Source of the DNA: an uncultured Planctomycetaceae bacterium
Lineage (GTDB): Bacteria; Planctomycetota; Planctomycetia; Pirellulales; UBA1268
Reading direction: 5' to 3'
Length of the DNA stretch: 7,239 nt
Assembly: GCA_903958265.1 (NCBI GenBank)
Contig: CAJBSQ010000048.1
Span: forward strand, 1-7,239
Shown: piece after piece, positions 1 through 5,110 of the stretch
Layout: each line of letters starts with the position of its first letter
How positions within the stretch are numbered: the first letter of the stretch is position 1
Notes under the pieces: generated by a model
Told to the model about the DNA's origin: nothing
What the model saw: the letters and a program-made list of their open reading frames with translations, nothing else
Databases searched by the model: none
Made by a program: the position numbers and the translations under genes

Positions 1-423
1 GACTACTTTCTCGGCATGCCCGTGGTGCTGCTGCCCGACGGCAGAAATACGCCGCTGCAGTTCGTACATCACGAGGACGTCGCGCGGGCGACGCTGTCGA
101 TCCTCCTACGGTCCGCCCGAGGACCGTTCAACATCGCGCCGCCCGACGCGGTCACGCAGCGGCAGATCGCCTCGATGCTGGGCGTGCCAGCGGTGCCGAT
201 GCCGTTCGTCGTGATGGCCGTGATCGGGCGGGTCTGGTGGGCGCTGCGGCTGCCCTGGCTCGCCACGCCGCCGGGGCTCGTCGGCTACACGCGGCATTCC
301 TGGGTGATGAGCTCCGATCGGCTCGGGCAGGAACTCGGCTTCGAGTTCGAGTACTCGAGCGCGGCCGCGCTCGGTGAACTCATCGCGGGTGACGAGGGGC
401 GGCATCGTAGCCGGAGCGGGTGA
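1..423 (+). CDS. NAD-dependent epimerase/dehydratase-like protein (extended SDR), C-terminal part
   Basis: The reading frame is open from the first base of the window and stops at TGA 421-423, leaving 140 residues of a protein whose N-terminus lies upstream. The segment PLQFVHHEDVARA is the pattern seen after the catalytic region in extended short-chain dehydrogenases/epimerases, where a 'QFVHVDDVARA'-like stretch precedes substrate-binding helices. The later hydrophobic stretch and a motif like 'SSDRLGQELGF' near the C-terminus also fit sugar-nucleotide epimerase-like SDR proteins. The Rossmann GxxGxxG motif and the YxxxK catalytic pair would be upstream and cannot be checked, so the substrate is unknown. 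The last 14 codons overlap the 3' end of the convergent sulfotransferase gene. The in-frame ATG at 16 is internal, since the codons before it are also in frame. The family call is fairly secure; the specific reaction is not. Confidence 0.8.
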   Translation, partial: DYFLGMPVVLLPDGRNTPLQFVHHEDVARATLSILLRSARGPFNIAPPDAVTQRQIASMLGVPAVPMPFVVMAVIGRVWWALRLPWLATPPGLVGYTRHSWVMSSDRLGQELGFEFEYSSAAALGELIAGDEGRHRSRSG

Positions 424-1498
424 GCACGTCGGCGAGGTCGGCATCGATCCGCCGGCCGAGGCGTTCATCAACGGGGAGCTGATTGCGGCGATACTCGGGC
501 TGCTCGTTCAGCCGAGCCTGCCAGCGGCCTTGCGCCACCTCAGCGACGGGCCACCCGAAGTGGTCGTAGACCCCGCGGAGCACCCCGATCGGGTCGGCGA
601 CGAGGTCTTCGTAGCGGATGCGTTGCCGCCGCCGCTCCGGAATCGTCTCCCAGGTCTCGTGGAGCCGACGGTCCATCCGCACGAGCGACGCAAACACCCG
701 GTCCTCGAGGTCGGCGGCCAGCGGCCGCTGCAGTCCGTGGTCTTCGGCGATGCGCCGCCAGAAGTGGAGGCACGACGGCACCATCTCCCGCGGATCTCGG
801 ACGATGTGGATGAAGTCGGCCTCCGGGAAGACGCCGCGGATCAGGGGCACGCGGTAGGTATGCAGTGGGTTCTTGAGCACGAGGCGGCCGTGGTGCTCGA
901 ACTGGATCGCCCGCAGAAAGCCAAGCCACGTGGCGATCCAGCGGTCGCGATCGAGGGGTGCGAGGCCGTCGAGCGTTTCGTACGCCGGGTCGGGGGGAGG
1001 ATCGTTTGGGAAGGCCACGGTCCACCACGGACTCGGCAGGCCGAGGTTGCAGAGCGCGAGCTCGTCTTCCTGGGGGCGGTCGAATCCCATGGTCATGTTG
1101 TCCATGGGGCGCCGCTTGGGGAGCAGAAACCCCAATCGCTCGCGGGCAAACTGTTCCGAGAGGACGAAGTGGCTCGGCACGCCGCACTGCACGGTCGTCG
1201 GGGCAACAAACGCAGGATCGCAGGCCAACAGTTCGTGGAGGAGCGTCGTGCCGCTCCGCCAGTGGCCGAGAATCACGATCGGGTCGTGCTCGATCCGTGC
1301 CGCCCGCAGACCCCGGCCCCACACCGCCCACTGGATCCCCGCGAGCACCTCGTTGCCGAGGGCTGCGGCTGTAATGCCGATGGCCCGGTGAATCCGCGAT
1401 GGCGAGACGCGAAACTTGTGCCGGGCCAGCAGCCTCAGCCAGGGCACGAGGCGGGTGCCCGTCCACATCGGAAGCGTGAACCGCCAGCCCGCACTCAT
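380..1498 (-). CDS. Sulfotransferase family protein (PAPS-dependent)
   Basis: A 372-residue protein predicted to transfer sulfate from PAPS to an unknown acceptor. The 5'-phosphosulfate-binding loop is visible as LGHWRSGTTLLHELL (residues 77-91, a P-loop-like GxxRSGTT). The 3'-phosphate-binding motif is HIVRDPREMVPS (231-242, with the expected Arg and Ser). RYEDLVADP near 295-303 is also typical. The pattern resembles the Sulfotransfer_3 group more than classical cytosolic enzymes. I see no convincing signal peptide or TM helix, so it is probably cytoplasmic. I chose ATG at 1498 because a GGAG lies about 11 nt upstream. In-frame alternatives are ATG at 1546 and TTG at 1564, which add 16-22 residues without a good ribosome binding site. 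Its 3' end overlaps the convergent SDR gene by 44 nt. The acceptor cannot be read from sequence. Confidence 0.9.
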   Translation of the reverse strand: MSAGWRFTLPMWTGTRLVPWLRLLARHKFRVSPSRIHRAIGITAAALGNEVLAGIQWAVWGRGLRAARIEHDPIVILGHWRSGTTLLHELLACDPAFVAPTTVQCGVPSHFVLSEQFARERLGFLLPKRRPMDNMTMGFDRPQEDELALCNLGLPSPWWTVAFPNDPPPDPAYETLDGLAPLDRDRWIATWLGFLRAIQFEHHGRLVLKNPLHTYRVPLIRGVFPEADFIHIVRDPREMVPSCLHFWRRIAEDHGLQRPLAADLEDRVFASLVRMDRRLHETWETIPERRRQRIRYEDLVADPIGVLRGVYDHFGWPVAEVAQGRWQARLNEQPEYRRNQLPVDERLGRRIDADLADVLTRSGYDAAPRHPR

Positions 1499-1607
1499 GA
1501 TCACCCAAGCTCCAGGTACACGCCCTCGGAAGGCACTGTCGCCCATCTCGCAGTGGTCGGGCAAGCCCGGAGGAGTCGCGGGGGAGCATCTTCAGGCGAG
1601 CTCGTCC

Positions 1608-1635
1608 TTGCCTCCGCGCATGACACGCCTATGAT
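1608..1635 (+). promoter_or_regulatory. Candidate sigma70-type promoter of the fasciclin gene
   Basis: TTGCCT (1608-1613) and TATGAT (1630-1635) are separated by 16 nt, matching the -35 consensus at four of six positions and the -10 at five of six. Transcription would start near 1642, giving a leader of roughly 38 nt that contains the GGAG ribosome binding site at 1669-1672. It lies in the divergent spacer between the sulfotransferase and fasciclin genes. This is a by-eye match only. Confidence 0.5.
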
Positions 1636-1679
1636 TCCAGAGGTTTTTGCTATTCCTGTCCTCCTCTCGGAGATTTCTC

Positions 1680-2273
1680 ATGAAGTGCGGTACGAGTTTC
1701 TTGTCGATTGCGGCAACTGTCTGCCTTTCGGCGGCATCGTTTGCCGCGCCCTGTCCGAACAGCCAGCCAACCGCGGCCGGCCACGCCGTCCAGCCCGCGG
1801 TGATGCACGAGCGCGTGGTCTCGCACACCGTGCGTCAGGTGGCCCTCGCCGATGCACCGAAGGACATCGTCGACACGGCCGTCGGGGCCGGTAGTTTCAA
1901 GACGTTGGCCGCAGCCCTCGGGGCGGCTGATCTCGTCGCCACGCTGAAGGGGCAGGGGCCATTTACGGTATTCGCCCCCACAGACGAGGCGTTCAAGAAG
2001 CTGCCTGCTGGCACGGTTGAGACCCTGCTCAAGCCTGAGAACAAGGACAAGCTGAAGGCGATCCTGCTCCTGCACGTGGTGCCCGGCAAGGTGATGGCCG
2101 CCGACGTGGTGAAGATCAAGGAAGCCAAGACTGCCGGTGGGGAAACCGTGATCGTGTCCACCGAAGGTGGCGTGAAGGTTGGGACCGCCAAGGGCATGTC
2201 GAACGTCACGAAGACCGACATCGTGGCGTCGAACGGCGTGATCCACGTGATCGACGCGGTCATCCTGCCGTGA
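1680..2273 (+). CDS. Exported fasciclin (FAS1) domain protein
   Basis: A 197-residue protein with one FAS1 domain, a fold known in secreted and surface adhesion proteins; its ligand here is unknown. Residues 1-23 form a Sec-type signal peptide (short basic start, hydrophobic core, SFAA cleavage region), followed by a linker of about 35 residues. The FAS1 domain runs from about 62 to 197. The H1 motif is FTVFAPTDEAF (95-105), the central LLLHVVPGK is at 129-137, and the H2 motif NGVIHVIDAVILP (185-197) ends the protein, so the domain looks complete. The start at 1680 is supported by GGAG at 1669-1672 with a 7-nt spacer; the upstream in-frame ATG at 1647 would add 11 residues ahead of the signal peptide. 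Two cysteines (3 and 15) lie within the signal peptide but there is no proper lipobox. It appears to be a single-gene unit followed by a hairpin repeat 43 nt downstream. Confidence 0.93.
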   Translation: MKCGTSFLSIAATVCLSAASFAAPCPNSQPTAAGHAVQPAVMHERVVSHTVRQVALADAPKDIVDTAVGAGSFKTLAAALGAADLVATLKGQGPFTVFAPTDEAFKKLPAGTVETLLKPENKDKLKAILLLHVVPGKVMAADVVKIKEAKTAGGETVIVSTEGGVKVGTAKGMSNVTKTDIVASNGVIHVIDAVILP

Positions 2274-2315
2274 GATAGGTCGGCCGGGAAACGCTGGCCT
2301 CAAACGTGATCACAC

Positions 2316-2370
2316 GGGCACCGGAGAATACCGCTTTGATGCGGGAGGTCTTCGGTGCCCGGCGGGTTTT
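2316..2370 (+). repeat. 55-nt hairpin repeat, copy A (possible terminator)
   Basis: This segment matches 3803-3857 at 52 of 55 positions, and the last 40 nt (2331-2370) are identical. It is an imperfect hairpin: GGGCACC at 2316-2322 pairs with GGTGCCC at 2354-2360, and CCGC/GCGG closes a six-base TTTGAT loop. After the stem come GGCGGG and four T residues. In this copy the outer 12 pairs (one G-U) hold, while two of the three differences from copy B (A at 2328 and A at 2330) break inner pairs. It begins 43 nt after the fasciclin stop. A transcription terminator role is plausible, but the T run is short and six bases away from the stem. A dispersed palindromic repeat is the alternative. Confidence 0.85.
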
Positions 2371-2402
2371 GGGCAGCCCGGTCAAACCGTCGCACCAGCC
2401 CA

Positions 2403-2423
2403 CATGTGCCTCAGAGGCACATG
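2403..2423. repeat. Perfect 21-nt palindrome between fasciclin and channel genes
   Basis: CATGTGCCTC (2403-2412) and GAGGCACATG (2414-2423) are perfect inverted repeats around a single A. As RNA this would be at least an 8-bp stem with a five-base loop. GCC (2398-2400) and GGC (2427-2429) could add three more pairs after a short internal loop. It lies about 100 nt upstream of the channel start and 33 nt after hairpin copy A. There is no T run after it, so a simple intrinsic terminator is not obvious. A dimeric regulator site or a repeat-family member are alternatives. Confidence 0.75.
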
Positions 2424-2514
2424 CTTGGCCGTTCGCCTCGAGGATGTGGCAGCGAGGCCGACCGCTCCCGAATGCTCGTGGTCGCAGCGGAACACGATCC
2501 CTTTCGCCGCGGGC

Positions 2515-2520
2515 TATACT
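2515..2520 (+). promoter_or_regulatory. -10 hexamer next to the channel start (leaderless transcript candidate)
   Basis: TATACT, five of six matches to the -10 consensus, ends 6 nt before the ATG at 2527. A transcript starting at the usual distance would begin at or within a base or two of the start codon. No Shine-Dalgarno-like purine run precedes this ATG, which fits. No good -35 sequence is visible at 16-18 nt spacing. Confidence 0.45.
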
Positions 2521-2526
2521 CGCCTC

Positions 2527-3744
2527 ATGCATCACGTCGTCGTCTGCGGCCTCGGCAGGTTAGGGCTCAATGTCGTGCAGGCTCTGCGGGCTGCCGGCGC
2601 CGCAGTGACGGTGATTTCCGACGCCCATACAAACGCCGACCGGCTCGAGCGGGCCATGGCAGCCGGTGCCGGCATCGTCACTGGCGACTTCCGCTTTCCT
2701 GCGGTGCGGGCCGAGGCCGACGTCGCCGGTGCGGAGTCGGTCATCCTGGCAACGGCCGACGATGTCGCCAACCTCGAGGCGGCGTTGGAGATTCGGGGCG
2801 AATCCCCCGCCGTGCCGGTGGTGATGCGTCATTCTGATCCCGACCTGGCGCCGCGATTCGAGGCTGATTTCGGCATCGCCGCGGCAATCGCTCCGGCCGT
2901 GCTCGCGGCTGACGCATTCGTCGAGGCCGCCCTGTCGGCTCCGGCGACTCAAAGACGGCCCGCGCGGTGTGTCGGCCGGCTCGCAGTGCCCCGTCGGCCG
3001 ATCCGCCTCGCGTTCGTCGCCATTCCCCTGCTCCTGCTTGGGCTATACCTCGGGGCGATCATGGTCTTCCGGCACACGCTGAATCTCGACTGGATCGATG
3101 CCGCCTACTTTGCGACGTCGGTGGTCACAACCGTGGGATTCGGTGATTTCAACCTGCAATTCGCCCCGGCGTGGGTGAAGGTGTTTGGGATCGTGCTGAT
3201 GTTCAGTGGCATCTTCCTCATAGCCATCATCGCGTCCCTGCTGACCCTCTTCATCGTCTCGGGAACCGCCGACCAGCTTCGCAATGAGTTTTATGCCCGT
3301 CTCACCACGGGCCATGTGGTCGTCTGCGGGCTTGGTCACGTGGGTGTGGCCGTGGCCCGCGGGCTGCGTGCCCGGGGCGTTCCAGTGGTGGTCGTGGATC
3401 CAGCCGCCTCCGACGACGCCCACCGCGAACTCCACCTGCGCTGCCCGATCATCGCGGGCGACGCGACGCGGCCCGTGGTGCTTGGCCGTGCCGGTATTGC
3501 CCGGGCGCGGGCCCTGATCGCCTGCACCGCCAACGACGCCCTCAACCTGGAGATCGGCCTGACCGCTCAGGCGGTTAACGAACAGTGCCGGGGCAGCCAA
3601 ACGCTGCGTGTCGTGCTCCGCTGCTTCGACGCTGATCTCGCGCGGCGGATTCACGCTGTGTCGAGCAACTACACGCTGTTGTCGGAAGCCACGATCGCCT
3701 CGCCAGTGTTCGTGAGGAAGGCCTTGGCGGCAAAACCATGCTGA
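2527..3744 (+). CDS. Two-TM potassium channel with RCK (TrkA-N) domains on both sides of the pore
   Basis: A 405-residue predicted K+ channel of the inner membrane, gated or modulated by nucleotide binding. Domain 1 (about 1-135) is a Rossmann-type RCK/TrkA-N domain: VVVCGLGRLG at 4-13 supplies the GxGxxG loop, Asp32 ends the second strand, and ADDVANLEAALEIR follows the usual RCK pattern. The membrane part has TM1 (about 159-181), a pore helix, the selectivity filter TTVGFGD (201-207, Phe in place of the commoner Tyr), and TM2 (about 217-246). Domain 2 (about 262-400) is another RCK N-lobe with VVVCGLGHVG (264-273) and Asp291. No TrkA-C/RCK-C lobe follows either domain. I chose ATG 2527 because the Rossmann strand begins immediately after it; the frame is open back to 2404, but that stretch looks non-coding. 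The gene stands alone and ends before a palindrome and hairpin repeat. Ion selectivity is inferred from the filter. Confidence 0.92.
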   Translation: MHHVVVCGLGRLGLNVVQALRAAGAAVTVISDAHTNADRLERAMAAGAGIVTGDFRFPAVRAEADVAGAESVILATADDVANLEAALEIRGESPAVPVVMRHSDPDLAPRFEADFGIAAAIAPAVLAADAFVEAALSAPATQRRPARCVGRLAVPRRPIRLAFVAIPLLLLGLYLGAIMVFRHTLNLDWIDAAYFATSVVTTVGFGDFNLQFAPAWVKVFGIVLMFSGIFLIAIIASLLTLFIVSGTADQLRNEFYARLTTGHVVVCGLGHVGVAVARGLRARGVPVVVVDPAASDDAHRELHLRCPIIAGDATRPVVLGRAGIARARALIACTANDALNLEIGLTAQAVNEQCRGSQTLRVVLRCFDADLARRIHAVSSNYTLLSEATIASPVFVRKALAAKPC

Positions 3745-3769
3745 CGACGCGGCAGTGGCCGCGGTGAAT

Positions 3770-3787
3770 GCATCCACGAGTGGATGC
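3770..3787. repeat. Perfect 18-nt palindrome after the channel gene
   Basis: GCATCCAC (3770-3777) and GTGGATGC (3780-3787) are perfect inverted repeats around GA. It starts 26 nt after the channel stop and 16 nt before hairpin copy B. As RNA it would form a 7-bp stem with a CGAG tetraloop. A weaker TCCC/GGGA hairpin sits right after it (3788-3798). No T run follows. It may contribute to 3'-end formation between the converging genes. Confidence 0.7.
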
Positions 3788-3802
3788 TCCCCGAGGGAAC
3801 AT

Positions 3803-3857
3803 GGGCACCAGAGACTTCCGCTTTGATGCGGGAGGTCTTCGGTGCCCGGCGGGTTTT
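3803..3857 (+). repeat. 55-nt hairpin repeat, copy B (possible bidirectional terminator)
   Basis: Second copy of the element at 2316-2370 (52 of 55 identical, same orientation). Here the hairpin is nearly complete: GGGCACC (3803-3809) pairs with GGTGCCC (3841-3847), one A-C mismatch follows, then seven pairs including two G-U, a bulged G, and CCGC/GCGG closing the TTTGAT loop. GGCGGGTTTT follows, and its last T (3857) is already the complement of the last base of the minus-strand amidohydrolase stop codon. It sits between the 3' ends of two convergent genes, where a terminator would be useful, but no T run follows the stem on the minus strand. Confidence 0.85.
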
Positions 3858-5110
3858 CAGCGTGGTTCTTCACTCACGACGCGGCCATCGATGACGACCG
3901 CCGTGCAGTGCGTGGCATACTCAAAAGGGTCGCCGTCGAAGATCGCCACGTCGCCGTCGAGGCCAGGACGGAGCGAGCCAACCCGGTCGGCGACGCCCAG
4001 AATGGTTGCCGCATCGCTCGTGATCGTGGCGAGCGCTTCCTCGGTCGTGAGTCCGTTGGCCGACGCGATGGCCGCTTCGAACAGGGCGACGCGGGTCTTG
4101 GGGACGTAGCCCTCGAAGCCGCTCTGGAGAGCCACCGGAATGCCCTTGGCCCGCAGGGTGGCGGCCGTCTCGAAGCTGATGTTCTCGGTCTCTCCGGCGC
4201 CCCCTCGCCGCATCGAGGGATGCACGATCACCGGCACGCCGGCAGCCTTGATGCGGTCGGCCACGAGGTAGGCCTCGGACGCCGAGTCGAGCACGATGCG
4301 GATGTCAAACTCCTCGGCGATCCGCAGGGCGGCGTCGATGTCGGTGGCCCGGTTCACGGTCACGAGCAGTGGCAGTTTTCCGCGGAGGACGTCGGCAAAC
4401 ACCTCGCGGCGGAGATCGCGGTCGGGCCGCTTCTCGGGGTCGGCGAGTTCGAGTTTGCGGAGATAATCCTGCGTCTTCACCAGCTCGCCGCGGAGCATCG
4501 CCACCGCCTTGCTCCGCGTGCCCGGCGACTTTTTGTCATCGCCGGGGCGGGCGTCGTCGCCGAGCGTCACCGCGACCATCGCCTGCGGCGTGATCGTCGC
4601 GTCGTCGACCGACTCGCCCACCGTCTTGGCGATCATCGTCTGCCCCGAGACGAGGGCCCCTGGTGCATGCCCGGTGTGGATCGTGGTCACCCCGAATCCA
4701 CGAACCCATTCGATCAGACGTTCGCGGGGGTTGTACGAGTCGATCGCCCGCAACTCGGGTTGGATCGGCTCGGTCTTGTCGAGTTGGTCTTGATCCTGAT
4801 CCTGGTTGAGGTAGCCCGTCAGGCCGACGGTCGTATGGGCGTCGACGAGCCCCGGGGTGACGACCTTTCCCCTGAGCACGCGGGCTTCAGGGGGCACCGG
4901 AATGTCGAGCGCCGAGCCGGCCAGTTTGATCTTTCCGGCTTCGATGAGCACCACGCCCTTCTCGATCGGTGGCCCGGTCATCGTGTACACGGTATCGCCA
5001 TAGACGGCCACGAGCCCAGGCCGGGCGGCCTCGGCGGCGCTGGCCTGCTGCCTCATGCCGGAGAGGGCCGCCATGATCGCGGCTACCACGACTGCATGCC
5101 TGAGTCGCAT
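3857..5110 (-). CDS. Exported amidohydrolase-fold protein lacking most metal ligands (putative pseudoenzyme)
   Basis: A 417-residue protein with a signal peptide (1 to about 25, ASA cleavage region) and an amidohydrolase fold like imidazolonepropionase-related proteins: GKVVTPGLVDAH at 81-92, SGQTMIAK at 155-162, and a C-terminal GSLRPGLDGDVAIFDGDP (378-395). It aligns along its length with the upstream product (RPDRDL/LPDRDL, PGTRSKA, SEAY/SEAW). The metal-binding positions differ: HxH has become HTT (92-94), the strand-5 His region reads TVNRATD (251-257), the strand-6 His is Ser276 in LDSASEA, and the strand-8 Asp is replaced in LQSGFEG (328-334). It is therefore probably not a metal hydrolase. 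ATG 5110 is chosen because GGAG lies 8 nt upstream and a signal peptide follows. The start overlaps the upstream stop as TGATG, implying translational coupling. A run QDQDQDQ lies at 103-109. A new activity is possible; a structural or regulatory partner role is inference. Confidence 0.88.
   Translation of the reverse strand: MRLRHAVVVAAIMAALSGMRQQASAAEAARPGLVAVYGDTVYTMTGPPIEKGVVLIEAGKIKLAGSALDIPVPPEARVLRGKVVTPGLVDAHTTVGLTGYLNQDQDQDQLDKTEPIQPELRAIDSYNPRERLIEWVRGFGVTTIHTGHAPGALVSGQTMIAKTVGESVDDATITPQAMVAVTLGDDARPGDDKKSPGTRSKAVAMLRGELVKTQDYLRKLELADPEKRPDRDLRREVFADVLRGKLPLLVTVNRATDIDAALRIAEEFDIRIVLDSASEAYLVADRIKAAGVPVIVHPSMRRGGAGETENISFETAATLRAKGIPVALQSGFEGYVPKTRVALFEAAIASANGLTTEEALATITSDAATILGVADRVGSLRPGLDGDVAIFDGDPFEYATHCTAVVIDGRVVSEEPR

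Noticed and set aside
1499..1564. Upstream starts for the sulfotransferase (ATG 1546 or TTG 1564)
   Set aside because: Neither has a ribosome binding site at a normal distance, and the added residues show no family motif; ATG 1498 has GGAG about 11 nt upstream. ATG 1546 cannot be fully excluded.
374..1894. Long plus-strand open frame (506 codons) opposite the sulfotransferase gene
   Set aside because: It is antisense to a clear PAPS-motif protein and runs into the fasciclin gene in another frame. Its translation is rich in Arg, Pro, His and Glu with no recognisable motif, as expected for an antisense frame in GC-rich DNA.
2404..2526. N-terminal extension of the channel to ATG 2404
   Set aside because: It would place a 21-nt palindrome and the -10-like hexamer inside the coding region and add 41 residues with no motif before a Rossmann strand that begins right after ATG 2527.
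2316..3857. CRISPR array or transposon ends
   Set aside because: Only two copies of the repeat, about 1.5 kb apart with an ordinary channel gene between them, in direct orientation. No target-site duplication, transposase or cas gene is visible.
4785..4815. Short tandem repeat encoding QDQDQDQ in the second amidohydrolase
   Set aside because: Only about three units, in frame, in a loop region after the HTT segment; too short to claim phase variation or other function.
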